A stretch of DNA of 64,000 nt. Source: Leptoclinus maculatus. Lineage: Eukaryota > Chordata > Actinopteri > Perciformes > Stichaeidae. Below the pieces are notes generated by a model. The model was not told where the DNA came from. It did no database searches and saw nothing but the letters and a program-made list of their open reading frames with translations. Made by a program: the position numbers and the translations under genes. The DNA is taken from contig JAVDOI010000020.1 in NCBI GenBank assembly GCA_032191485.1, positions 1 to 64,000 on the forward strand. Reading direction: 5' to 3'. Shown here one piece after another: positions 1 through 11,990 of the stretch. Each line of letters begins with the position of its first letter. The stretch's first letter is position 1.

Positions 1-27
1 ACCATGTACACCGTAGTGCACAGCTAC

Positions 28-147
28 AGGAGCAACTTGGGGTTCAGTGTCTTGCCCGTGGACACATCAACATAGCTAGTGGAGTCAGGGATGGAACAGC
101 TGATCCTCTGATTGAAGGACGACCCTGCTCTACCACTGAGCCACAGT
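28..147 (-). repeat. tRNA-derived SINE-like repeat, copy 1 (fragment)
   Basis: Read on the minus strand this begins with a tRNA-like head, CTGTGGCTCAGTGGTAGAGC, which resembles a Pol III A box. It is followed by a weak B-box-like segment and then the phrase GACACTGAACCCCAAGTTGC. The same order of segments recurs at about 30415-30540 (plus strand) and 55886-56003 (minus strand), so this is an interspersed family rather than unique sequence. Such GTGGCTCAG...GAACCCCAAGTTGC repeats are common in teleost genomes from general knowledge. The copy is diverged and probably inactive. Confidence 0.7.
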
Positions 148-1949
148 CCTTATAATGTACCTTTGTCTAAAACTCACTTTTAATGATTCGAGATCTAAAC
201 GAAACTCAATGCAACGCTAACGTTAACTAGCTCTCATCCTGCTAACTTCAACACAGATGAAGTGTTATTGCAGAATAGGTGTTATTTACTGTGACTTTTG
301 GGATTTTAGACACCGTCAGTCTCGAGCCCCCCTCCCCCGGTTCCTACAGTACCTTCAGTAAAAACGAGTACCGTCACATTTGCAGAATTTTGGCATGGAC
401 TTGGTTCAGAAGTATCGGCTCTGGTGATCACCCTCGTACACGCTGCTCAGCTGCTAATGACGAGGCGAGGTTCATTAATAACATTTAATGCAGATCACTT
501 CACCTGCAGGTATTAACACAATGCCTCCTGTGTGTTCCGTGATTTAGGGGCCCTGTTTTGGCCACGGGGACACTCATAGTCAACTGTTGCTTTTCAAAGC
601 ACTTAGCAGAGTCAATTCAAGCACACGTCAGCTTTAATAACCATTGTCTGGGCCTGGTGCCACAGCAAATCCGATTATCTGGTGAGGACAGGGCAGCCTA
701 AGTGTAGCAGCCACAACACGCAGGGATCAGGTTATGGAGGAAGTGACCATGGGGAAATTAATCACATTTTTCTGCTATTCCAAGCATTTTAAGAGAGAAA
801 AACAACTCTGTTTACTTCTATCTGCTCATCAGGGCCTGCATTCCAGGAGAATCTCAGGCTGTGTTCACACTGCAACCATTAATGCTCAGTTTAGATGTGA
901 GGTCATCATCAGAGGATTGTTTTTGACATATGTGAAGCTGGTCTACACAGATCACCTTCCTAATCGTACACACCTGCACAGAGGAACAACAGAATGAACA
1001 CAGTACATGAGGCTGTAAGACAGTGGCTTCTGATGAGCCATGTCCCAGAGAAGGCATGCAGACCTGGATCTGGATTCACTGCATGGATTCCACCATGACT
1101 GTCCAGACTGAGGTCACACTGACACAAATCAGACACGCAAGTATTTGGACAGAAACACATGTGCTGGTTTACACTCCAGCACAATGACTGTGTGGTTTAA
1201 GTGATTTAAGTGTAGGATTCTTTCAGGTCTGACCTACTGGATAAGAACTATTGACAGCAAGGCTTCTTTTTTTTATCAGCGTCCTTGAACTATCCAACAA
1301 ATAATTTCAACTATCCCCAAGTCAGTTTTAACAATCAAAAACTCTAACTGTTATCTTGTACCTTTGTTGTTGTCATCTATTGTGGTTATTTGCATATAAA
1401 CACTTGTAATTCTTGCAGCTATAAGACGTTAAACAGGCTGTGAAAACTTCTCCTTCAAACAACTGGATTCATTCAAGTTTAGTTCCAAAATCTACGTTTT
1501 ACAGGATTGCATTTGAACGCATCATGATGATGTTATAATTTGCCTTCACCCAATGCTCCTTGTTACTGAGTAGAGCTTGAACGCATCATAATGCAAGTCA
1601 ACGTAGCCTCCGTTAACGTTAGCTGTTCAGCTTGGTGATGTTGTCACTGACTACTCAGCAGCATGATGGGAATGTGTCGTTAGTTAGTTGCCACTGTGTT
1701 TAAGGTTGTTCCTCCACGGCTTCGTCTAGTTGTGACAGATTGTGAACATTATTTCTTCCTCACTCACACTGAAGACTCTCTACACTGACAACATGTGTGT
1801 AAACGTGACTTCTACATTCTGAAATATGAGCTCAGCTGATCCATCAGTGCATCTGTAGCAACCTTCCCCAATGTCAGTGCACCGGAAGTAATCGCACACT
1901 TGAACATACACTTTGATAAAGTCATCATATTTGAAATACCTAAAAAAAA

Positions 1950-2015
1950 ACTGATTCCCATCAGCCTCAGCTGTACTTACAATACTCCGTGCTAATGAGC
2001 ATGTTGCTCGCTACA
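1950..2015 (+). repeat. Fragment of a teleost interspersed repeat (shared with 33.6-34.05 kb)
   Basis: This short fragment contains CCCATCAGCCTCAGCTGTAC followed by GTGCTAATGAGCATGTT. It resembles the middle of the repeat at about 33590-34055, where CATTCCCATTCTATTTAGTG leads into a block of gctaacatgttagc motifs. I recognise the phrase as part of a high-copy fish repeat. Only about 65 bp are recognisable, so the boundaries are approximate. Confidence 0.5.
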
Positions 2016-2197
2016 CTAAAGCCTCTTGTCCCCGCACAGAAAACCTAAAGTCTGTATTTTACTGAAATTGACTTGCCTACTTTACTAATTGCAGTATTCC
2101 TTTAATCCTAACCAAGTGTTCTCTGGAATAACACACACAGTGCCAAAAAGGAGCTGAGAAAGCCAGGCCCAGTGCTATGGACAGACTATGTGCCTGA

Positions 2198-2201
<4 letters not shown>

Positions 2202-2242
<41 letters not shown>

Positions 2243-2249
2243 TGTGTTG
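2202..2249 (+). repeat. (GT)n microsatellite
   Basis: An almost perfect GT dinucleotide run spans about 39 bp and is followed by a short imperfect extension (AGTGTGTTG). The minus strand reads as a run of His/Thr codons, which explains the spurious open frames in this area. Confidence 0.95.
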
Positions 2250-3735
2250 CACATCTAAATTGAAACACCAAATCCATTTTCTCCTTCTCTGTGTTTCCAA
2301 GTGTCCACCTTGTTTTGGGAGTGTATAAGTGATGCTTCTCGGAGCGTGTAATTGCTGGTCAGTGCCTGCTGGGTCATCAAGTACAATTAGCCAGCTGAGG
2401 GTGTGTGCCGTCCACCTGGACGTGGTCCAAAGTGACTGAGATGGAGGTGGAGACGGACTTCCTCGTGGCCCCAAAAGCAATCTCTACATGCCACGACGCC
2501 GGCGCCCGGGAATTGAGCCTGCCAGTCTCCGATAAGGGCTCAGCTGACTCCTTAACCACGCCAGTGCTCATTACCTCATGCTAGATCACTTCAGCTCCCC
2601 TCGGAATCCCTCTCCACAGCCCTCCGGCGACTCATTTAGAAATGAAAGTGGAAAGACTCACCTGTGAACCGGAGCCGGAGGGACAGCAGGTGGATGGAAT
2701 GGATAGGTAGCCGTCGTCCAGTATCTCAGAGCCCTTGTTGCTATTTCTCATTCTCTTTTCTCACAGTATCCTTTCATCTCTTTCTCTTCTTAATTCGGCT
2801 CTTTTCTTTTGGCATCTTCAGTGCTGGTGGATGATGTTTCAAAGTCTCCTATGGAAACTCTTTGGCCCTGAAGGGAAGGAGCTTTAAAGCTGTTGTCCAC
2901 ATGCTGCAGGTCGTGTCTGTATTATAACCCACGGATACATTGTACTCATGAGGCCCAGTGCATGTTGCCTTTGGGGAGGAAGACCTTTTAGCACAATGAT
3001 TGAGTTGTTTTTGTTCTGCCCCTTACGAGTAACTGTTGCTACAGCAGACTGTTTGAGTTTTAAATTTAACATGGAATCACATTACTGAGTGTAATGTGAA
3101 AGTGGTCGCTCAAAGGAACACACTAGAGGTCCTCTCTTCGTCGGGTCCAAATGATATCAAGTCTAATGGGGTCAGGAAAGTGTCCCTTTGTGTTGCCGTG
3201 GGTCTGAGATGTGTGCGCCCATCTGTGTAACACCAAAGTGCTTCACTGCTTTCATCAACCTGGTTCCCAGCAGCAGCAGGCGGTTGTGTTACAGTGAAAT
3301 GTCTGATGAAGCCACTGTTCACTACTCAGCAGACACAGTTACCAGCTGGAGAACATAGTGGAGCGGTTAGCTGCTACACAGACAGATGTTGTTCCCAGGA
3401 GCAAAACCACAGCCGATAGGAGAGAGAATATTGGACTAAGTTGTCCTAGATATTACTTCAAAATAATCCTAATGTTAATCTGTGTTTGCTTTATTGCTCA
3501 GTTACAGTACTAAGGCTCTGAACGTCCTGTTAACATGCTGTTTACATCCTCTGAACACCGAGACTCTCGGCTGCTTCTTTTAACTCAAAGCAGAATCGTG
3601 TAGTTGGGGTTATCCAACGTGGTCATAACTTTTTTAAATTGAACTTGTATTTATTTTTTGTGCAGCTTGACGCAGAGCTGAGCTGTGGGTGGAGCTGGGC
3701 CTGAGTAAAGGTGGAGGTCTAAACAGACAGCTGTG

Positions 3736-3809
3736 TTATTTGACTAAAACTTTTGAAAATGAGACCTCGGTCTCAATGGATTTTGTCTAAATAAAGGTTA
3801 ATAATAATA
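3736..3809 (+). repeat. 3' tail of a non-LTR retrotransposon
   Basis: The segment reads TTGAAAATGAGACCTCGGTC, then TCAATGGATTTTGTCTAAAT, then AAAGGTT and a run of AATAATAAT. An ATGAGACC...GGTCTCAAT hairpin-like motif followed by TAAATAAAGGTT and a short simple-repeat tail is the characteristic end of a widespread teleost LINE group. No reverse-transcriptase coding sequence precedes it, so this is a severely 5'-truncated insertion. The exact 5' boundary is unclear. Confidence 0.6.
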
Positions 3810-6169
3810 ATAATATTGATTGAAACTATCCAGCTGTTCAACTAGAGCTGAACACTATAAACAGCTTGTAATACATCATTAAAACTAATCATGCCTCCTC
3901 AACATTTCTTATCAAAGCAAATAATGAAAGAAATACAATCATTTATCTCAAATGTTTCCATTTTGGGTCAGTAAAACACCTCAGCTACTTGCGTCCTGAC
4001 ATGTAAATAAAGGAAATGAGGGTTCAAAGGGTTAAAACCAAAGATGATCCAGCATCAGCCTTCCAAGCAAAGCGCTGTCAGCCAGGCTTGCTGCCTGCTC
4101 ACCTACGATCACGGCCGTAGACTGAATAGAAAATGTGTTTATCTCTGGGGGTTTGGTAGCAGAGGGTCATGCGGTTCTCTGTGAGCAGCACCCGTTATTG
4201 TTCGGTAAATATGCTCAAGGCAAATGTAGTGTGTTAGGATAAAGCAAGCAGGCCAAAGGACAGCACAGATATTTTCACATTAGCCTGAATGCAGAAGGTT
4301 CTGTCAATTCCTCACACTTAGTTCCCCTAACTGGCTCTTTATTTCTAAATGGCTTTGGAGGAGCGGCGTTTATGGCGCCCGGCTCCAGGTGAATATTAAA
4401 CAGGTAAACTCTGGAGCTTTTCAGCCGAGATGAAAAATAAAAGTTGCAAACAGGAGCCCTTCATTACTCATATCAGCATTCATTCAGCCCACCCACGTCC
4501 ATTTCCAAAAACATTTCATGCTGCGGAAAAATGATGCAAGACGCCAAGCGCTGTGAGTGGGGAGCGACTCACGTCTTAGCTGATAAATTAACCTTTAAGA
4601 GTGCATCTTAACTTCTTCCTTCATGGTGCTCAGGTAGTTGAGTGCACAAACGGAAAGCACTTCAGAAGAGTGGAGGTCAGTTTTTATAATTTCATGCTTT
4701 TTGTACAGTATGCACAACTCATCCCGTTCACTTCTGTCACGTGACCCAAAGTACAATATGACACCGGTTTAGACAATAAGTTGCATTAGTTATTTTGTCC
4801 TTAGACGTCTTCTCTAGCTGGGTGTATTTGTAGCCTCTTTGGAGGTAGGGTTGTTTTCTCAGAACCATTAGTAGTATAAAAAGGAATTTCCATTTCCCTT
4901 AAAGTAGGGTTTCTTGCTGTGAAGCGGCCCAGTGAAATATGCCGTGCTGAGCCACGGACAGAGTGGAATATCCAAGAGAGGACGCAAGAAATAGTATCCC
5001 TCTTTGGCTCCAATGGATTTGATTTATATGGAAATTATTTAGTATGAAATGATACTTTGACTCCCCTGTTTTGAGGTAAAGTTGTTGTGATGAACTGACT
5101 TTACAATGGAGCTGCAAATCATTATGTGGCCACACAACATCGGTAAAATGTCCCTGTTTCTTGTAAATAATGTTAATATGCTAATGATGAACATAGATCA
5201 GACTTTGTTGCTGAGGACTTCTAAAGCCTGATATCTGAACCCAGTTGTGATGAGCAATGGAGCCGCTCTTTATTTGATGGAATCCCCACTTAGCTGCCAG
5301 CTGTGTTTGATGTCATTTAAATGTCATGGCAGTGGTGGTGGGTTGTGTCTGATGGCACATTAGTTGGGATTGTAAAGCTGTTGGTACACTGACTTCATAT
5401 TCAACGTTGGTGTATTCTCAAAGGTTGAGAAAGGTTTAATGCCATAGTCACTGTACCAGAGGTCGGTCTGTCCACAGTAGAAAGGTGGAGTTACAGTGAA
5501 GGAAACAATGTCCCAATGAGCTGTTGCATCATAGAAAAATTGTAATTTAAGAGGTGAATGAGAAACTGTTTCTACAACCACAAAGAAATGAGATGGCATG
5601 TTAGCTCTCTAAACCAATCAGGGAAGAGAGAGGCTGTTTTCCAACAACAGATGAGGACGAGTGAGCAGGTGAATGTGTGGCAGCCGGTTTGATGATCTTT
5701 AAAACTGAGTCACTTCTCTGATCCTCTCTGTTCAAAAGCAGTCCATCACATTGAAAACAACAAAGGATTTACTTGATACCACGTATTCCATTGCATTGTA
5801 TTTTAAACTTTACATTTCGGTCAGGTTTTATGTATTTTATTTCATTTTAAGACCATTTTATGCGACTGATATAATGATATGGTAGAATAGCATAGTAATC
5901 CAACCACAACCTTTCAAAGAGCAATGCACTTCTATATTCAGATAATGTAATTGGAATGTGAAAAGAATATTTAAATATTCTAAATAAATAAAACAAATAA
6001 AATATAACCACACAATCAAAACAATAAATATGATGGACTTGAGGGCTCTGTTAACAGAAATTGCGGGGACATAAATATATATTAAACGTATCCTGCCAAT
6101 ACGTTCCTCAATGGTTACGACCTGTCTTATTAAATTATTATAATAATATAATTAATAAAAAGTTAAGCG

Positions 6170-6698
6170 GGTTAAATTATCGATGTCATGTCCATATATC
6201 GTACGATACGTCATTAACGTTAAACTGATCAAAGTCATGTCCATATATCGTACGATAAGTCATTAATGTAAAAATGATCGAGGTCATGTCCATATATCGT
6301 ACGATACGTCATTAACGTTAAACTGATCGAGGTCATGTCTATATATCGTACGATAAGTCATTAACATAACAATTATCAAAGTCATGTCCATATATTGTAC
6401 GATAAGTCATTAACATAAAAATGATCGAGGTCATGTCCATATACCGTACGATAAGGCATTAACGTTAAACTGATCGAGGTCATGTCTATATATCGTACGA
6501 TAAGTCATTAACGTTAAACTGATCGAGGTCATGTCCATATATCGTACGATACGTCATTAAAGTTAAACTGATCGAGGTCATGTCCATATATTGTACGATA
6601 AGTCATTAACATAAAAATGATCGAGGTCATGTCCATATATCGTACGATAAGTCATTAACGTAAAAATAATCGAGGTCATGTCCATATATCGTACGATC
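6170..6698. repeat. 49-bp tandem satellite, about 10.8 copies
   Basis: Successive CATGTCC motifs start at 6187, 6236 and 6285, and onward every 49 bases. Each unit reads approximately TGATCGAGGTCATGTCCATA, then TATCGTACGATAAGTCATTA, then ACGTTAAAC. The core ATCGTACGAT is a perfect palindrome in most units. Units differ by single substitutions, for example CGATACG versus CGATAAG, or ACGTTAAAC versus ATAAAAA. The array ends in TCGTACGATCGTTC followed by TGTGACAGGCCTAG. It has no CRISPR-type repeat/spacer alternation because the whole unit is conserved. There is no coding potential. Confidence 0.93.
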
Positions 6699-8204
6699 GT
6701 TCAACAATGGACTTATTGTGACAGGCCTAGCTGTGATAGGCGCATTAGAATGGATGGATGGAAGTTCAGCATTTAGGTATCACATGCACTATATTTTCAG
6801 GGCATTGTGAATGAAGCATCTTGATCTGATTCAGAGGATCGATTTCTTTCCAAGTCGCCTGAAACTGATTCTTCTCGGGATGATCGTCCCATGTAGCCAG
6901 TGTAGAATGGATGCCTGTGCACACTGCAGCAATTGCAATCCCGACATATTGTCAGTGAGAAGTAGCTGCTGTGGTTTTCGACTGTACAGTTAGACAACCC
7001 GTGTCTTATGGTCCTGTAGGAGTGCAGCATCACAAAAAAGCTATTTCACATCTTACTCAAAGAATCACCTGTGATTGTAAGTTGTTCTGTGGAGGAGTCC
7101 GTCTCCCCAGCTGTGGACTGGACTGCAGTTATGTGCGGTCAGAGCAGAGGGACAGAAAGGACTCGTCACAAGAAGACAAACTTTTGTGCAAATTAACTCT
7201 TCTAGCAATGTATTTTAATCTTTATTCCATCGTAGCTTTGTGAGGATTTAATCAGTGATAAATTCTCTTTCAGAGCAGCTCGCAGAGACATGTCCCTGAA
7301 CTCTCCTTTCCTCAATCACTGATGATGGCTTCTTTTTTCTTCCGTCCTCTACATCGATGTCATCTACGTGACAGAAAGTTGCTCAGACTGGGAATGCCTG
7401 TGCTGTCACTTGTTTTTACAGCTGAGGCCAAATGAATGTTCATTACGAATGTGAGTGACGCATTTGCATATGGAAACGAAAAGCATGGTGCTTGTTGGCA
7501 TCGGAATCAAAGGGAAAGCCTTCCAGAAATACAACCTCGCCCATGCTTTAGTAAGAAAGCTGTGCTGTGTGGTCCTTTTTGTTCCACACAAATATCCAGC
7601 TGTGCCATCACAATAACACACATTTCTCAACTCCTTCTCAGATGGATTTGGTAGCAATTAAGCAGGCCATTACTTTTTTTTGTTGTTGTTGTTTGTTGCA
7701 TGGGAAAATGTTGAATGTGAATTGATGGACTGGATCTGGGTGCTGTGATGCATGTGATTAGCCTGGATACCATGTCTGTCACAGCGTGAGGTGGCTTCAG
7801 AGCCAGCACATTCTGACAAACATCAACACGCTCTCAAGCTGGAATCAGAGCAGCCTCGGCTGCTGACTCACGTCTGATGTGCTGTTGTTTTAGCTGGCTT
7901 CAAGTTCAACTTTTCCTTTTGTCTGAGGGAACAAAGCGAGGCCTTTTTAAACACTGTATCACTGGTAAATCAATGGTGATACACTGTTGTATATATCATC
8001 ATCAGAAGAGAGCTAGAGGGTAGATAGGTCAGACTGTGTTTAGATAGTAGGGGTGTGTATGCCACAGAGTTATTTATAACAACACACAGCTCGGTTCAAA
8101 GCCTGTTAGATGTGATTCAGTTTAGCTCAGATTAGCCTTTAAAACCAGGAAAATAAAACACATATTACAATATCCAAAATCTAAGACGATATCTAGTCTC
8201 ATTT

Positions 8205-8300
8205 TATGATAAACTCATGTTTACAATGTTTACTGAGGTAATACATTAAGTGAGAATTTGGGTTATTTTCTCATAGACTTCTATACAACCTGACCTCTTT
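8205..8300 (+). repeat. Interspersed repeat family 'MTT', partial copy 1
   Basis: The segment AACTCATGTTTACAATGTTT, ACTGAGGTAATA and TTTTCTCATAGACTTCTATA matches the central part of two long copies at about 19985-20315 and 31799-32057, and a partial copy at 37970-38107. 'MTT' is only my label for this window. The copy is more diverged than the two long ones, so it is probably older. Confidence 0.8.
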
Positions 8301-9126
8301 TTGAAGAAGCACTTATCAACCTACAGTTTAGCACTTTTTTACATTTTGTCTTGTAATTATACAAAGACATACAGTTTGTCAAAATAAAATGCTCAATTAT
8401 ATTTCTGGAGGAAAATGTATCGTTTAGATTTATTAATTGGTAAAATAGTATTAATGTAATAATCTTTAGAAGATGAGTCATTAGCAGCTCTGAATCACAC
8501 ACAGCATCAGTGGGCTATCGGGTCAAATTGATTTTCAAGTGTGCATCAGTTGATCTTAGATATTCATGCAGATATTACTGTGAGAGCTACTTCTCATCAA
8601 GCGAAGAAGCATTTGAGGTGTTCCAACCCGACGACGGACTCTCTGTCATGTTATTTTAATCAAAGTTTTCCCAGGAATGGTTGCCTTCTGTTATCATTAC
8701 ATGAGAATTCAAAGACACCAAAGAGGTTGTGATGGGTATTCTGTTGTACTGATACTTTGATGCTCCCATCGCTTTTTTCAGCACGACAGATAATTGGAAA
8801 CTGTCGACACCCCACTTTGGCTCAGTGGGGGATTGAAGGGAACAGTAATAAGTACCTCGCTGTATGTGCCCGTACCCATCACCCCCCCACCTCTCCACGC
8901 TCCTCTCCTCTGCCTCTCAGAACAAGACTTGTTTAATTTTAGCAGCTTTGACGAGCATTTGACATAGATTAATTATAGAGGACCTTCATGTAATTTAACG
9001 AGTTGCGTACGACACATTCACAGAGTACAAGAGGTTACCCAGGGCACAAAATCATCTTCATCCCAGCGACCCACAGCCGCCCCTGCCTCGGCTCTCATAC
9101 CTCTTCCGCCGTCCTCGGCATCGCTC

Positions 9127-9167
9127 CGTCCTCCTCCGCCCTCCTCCGCCCTCCTCCGCCCTCGCTC
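9127..9167. repeat. Short GC-rich minisatellite (CTCCTCCGCC)n
   Basis: About four copies of a 10-bp CTCCTCCGCC unit lie in a locally GC-rich stretch (about 9060-9300). The apparent Arg-rich open frame on the minus strand comes from this composition. Confidence 0.85.
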
Positions 9168-10440
9168 TGCGAGCCCTCTCGGGTCTCAGACGTGATTGCC
9201 TCCTCCTGTAAAGCTCTATCCACTCACACCTTTCCTGGCCCCTCTCCACGCTGCTTGACTGATCGGGAGAAATTGCACCGGAGACGACTGTAGCTCCTTC
9301 AACAATTTCATGGCCTAGTTTCACTCGGATAAGAAAAACAGTCGGAAAAAGGGAAGGAAGCAGTGAATGGTTCACAGTCAGTCATCACTGAAACTGGGAA
9401 ACTCCAGCCTGGAACCTTTTTCCTCTCTTATTTACCTTTCAGTATTAGGGTGTTAGCGGTGAGTTTGCTTTCTCAATAGACAAAACCTCTTTCCAATATA
9501 GTTTAATACAAGGGGGCTTACCTGAGTTACATGTACTGGACTGTTCATCTACTGTACATGTATGTTACTAACCTGTTTCAGGGTTAGGGTCACAACTGAA
9601 TAGGTTCTTTTCTCAACTTCGGTTGATTTGATTAAAAAAATCATATAGAATCAATCAAATTCAGTTTAAGTTTCAGGTGTAGTCAGTGGTGAGGAGTCTT
9701 GAAACTTAAATAAACTGCTTTTATTGTTGGTGGAATACAGGTTTAAAGGTTACAACTAGGTTCACTTATTGCTACATAAGAAAAGCACACACACACAAAA
9801 ACCCTGAATGACATGGGGAGGTTGGAAGATGAATTTAGGAGTCTCAGGAAAGAAGCTGAGGAAACAAGCTACTCTGGTAGTACGGTAGCTGATACTTCTG
9901 TATCCATTGCCAGAGTGCAGTAGGTTCAACAGGCGTGGCTTGGATGGGTATGGTCATGTTTTTTTTACTCCAATATCACTGATGCTCTGTAGATGGTACC
10001 AATTGTGTTCGCCCGCTGTCGAGCCCTCCTGCCCTGTGCCGTACACATCACATTTCAGTTTGTAATGTTTCCACTCAGGAGGAAAAGTAAAAAAGCACAT
10101 CCTTAGTCACTCCAAAGGCACAGGGGGGAATTGTTTAATATCTACATGATAATGTTTTGGATTGACTGAGGACTGTTGAGACAGTCGTTGCAGTCCATCA
10201 GTACTTCTGCCAATAAAGGTTGAAATATTTCAATATCAGACATTACCTTGTTTATCAGACTGAATTGCAATTTTGTTTCACTTTATTATTCAGACTGATA
10301 TTAGGTTCATGTATTGTTACAACCAACCAATCAATGTCAAGTGACATCCTTCCTCCACTTCCCCCACATCATTTTCACTCGACATTGAAGCTGTGGTAGC
10401 TGTTGCATGTAGCTAGGTGGCTAGCTAGCTAGGTCGGAAG

Positions 10441-11990
10441 ATGGTATGCTTGATAAGCCCACTTCAACACCCCCCAACTGCCCCTTCATCAGACAACCAC
10501 CTACACCCCCTGCCTCCTCCTCACCTCTCCCAACCGACCCCCCACCGGCACTGAGGATCTGTGAAGAGGATGTGGGTCGGCTCTTCCACAGACAGAAGAT
10601 CAGGAAGGCACCAGGCCCAGACGGTGTCCCCCCCTCCTGCCTGAAAGTCTGTGCTGACCAGCTGGCCCCCATCTTCACACAGATCTTCAACCGATCACTG
10701 GAGCTGTGTGAAGTCCCCTCCTGCTTCAAACGCTCCACGATCATCCCGGTTCCCAAGAAATCCTCCATCACAGGATTAAATGACTACAGGCCCGTCGCCC
10801 TGACGTCTGTGGTCATGTAGTCCTTTGAGAGACTGGTGTTGACCCATCTGAAGGACATCACAGGGCCCCTGCTGGACCCCCTGCAGTTTGCCTACCGTGC
10901 AAACAGGTCGGTGGATGATGCAGTCAACATGGGACTGCACCACATGCTGCAACACCTCAACTCCCCAGGGACATATGCAAGGGTTCTGTTTGTGGACTTC
11001 AGCTCTGCGTTCAACACCATCATCCCAGCAATACTTCAACCCAAACTCTCCCAGCTCACTGTGCCAGCCTCCACCTGTCAGTGGATCACTAACTTCCTGA
11101 CTGACAGGACGCAGCAGGTGAGGCTGGGAAAAATCACATCCAGTACCCGGACTATCAGCACTGGCGCCCCCCAGGGATGTGTGCTCTCCCCACTGCTCTT
11201 CTCCCTCTACACCAACGACTGCACCTCAGAGGACCCGTCTGTAAAACTCCTGAAGTTCACAGACGACACAACGGTCATCGGCCTCATCAGGGACGGTGAT
11301 GAGTCTGCGTACAGACGGGAGGTTGAACAGCTGGTCCTCTGGTGTGGTCAGAACAACCTGGAGCTGAACAAGCTCAAAACTGTGGAGATGACAGTGGACT
11401 TCAGGAGGAGCCCCCCAACACTGCCCCCCCTCACCATACTCAACAACACTGTGTCTGCTGTGGAGACCTTCAAGTTTCTGGGATCCACAATCTCCCAGGA
11501 CCTGAAGTGGGCCCCCAACATCAACACCATCAGGAAAAAGGCCCAGCAGTGGTTGTACTTCCTGCGCCAGCTCAGGAAGTTCAACCTGCCTCAGTAGCTG
11601 CTGATCCTGTTCTACTCCACCATCATCCAGTCTGTTCTCTGCTCCTCTATCACTGTGTGGTTTGGATCGGCCACCAAACAGGACAGAAACAGACTATAAC
11701 GGACTGTCAGGTCTGCAGAGAGGATCATTGGTTCCAGCCTGCCTTCCATCCTGGACTTGTTCACCTCCAGAGTCAGGAAACGGACTGAAAGATCACTGCA
11801 GACCCTTCACACCCTGGACACAAGCTGTTCCAACTCCTCCCCTCTGGTAGGAGCTACAGGGCTCTGTACGCCAAAACCACCAGACACAGGAACAGCTTCT
11901 TTCCACTGGCCGTCACTCTCATGAACAATTAATCAGACATACTGCACTACTACCTCTGTCTGCACTATTACCACCACTTGCACTATCACC
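10441..11990 (+). mobile_element. 5'-truncated L2-clade-like LINE (non-LTR retrotransposon)
   Basis: The element keeps the reverse transcriptase and C-terminal part of a vertebrate LINE and has lost the endonuclease and 5' end. The 3' end is a non-coding tail after the terminal TAA at 11930-11932, with the repeated TGCACTA motif (about 11941-11990). The order of RT blocks and the C-terminal KLFQLLPSGRSYRALYAKTT block indicate the L2/CR1-like group. I see no target-site duplication that I can assign with certainty. It sits in the upstream intron in the same orientation as the ADAM gene. Confidence 0.88.
10446..11932 (+). pseudogene. Decayed reverse transcriptase ORF of the L2-like LINE
   Basis: Conserved RT blocks read in order: RKAPGPDGVPPSCLK, DYRPVALTSVVM, LQFAYRANRSVDDAV, VLFVDFSSAFNTIIP, GAPQGCVLSPLLFSLYTNDC, KFTDDTTVIG and FKFLGSTISQDLKW. 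Family function is target-primed reverse transcription of the element RNA. The frame is broken by stops at 10818-10820 (after SVVM), 11595-11597 (after FNLPQ) and 11697-11699. A one-base loss near 11790 then moves the reading to another frame, which continues through PSHPGHKLFQLLPSG to the normal end LAVTLMNN. The catalytic F-A-D-D motif is F-T-D-D here, consistent with CpG decay of GCA to ACA. It cannot encode an active enzyme. Confidence 0.9.

Noticed and set aside
6170..6698. CRISPR array
   Set aside because: The entire 49-bp unit is conserved and there are no unique spacers. The genome is that of a vertebrate.
9058..9375. Arg-rich 105-codon minus-strand frame as a gene
   Set aside because: It overlaps a GC-rich minisatellite and shows no recognisable domain or splice context.
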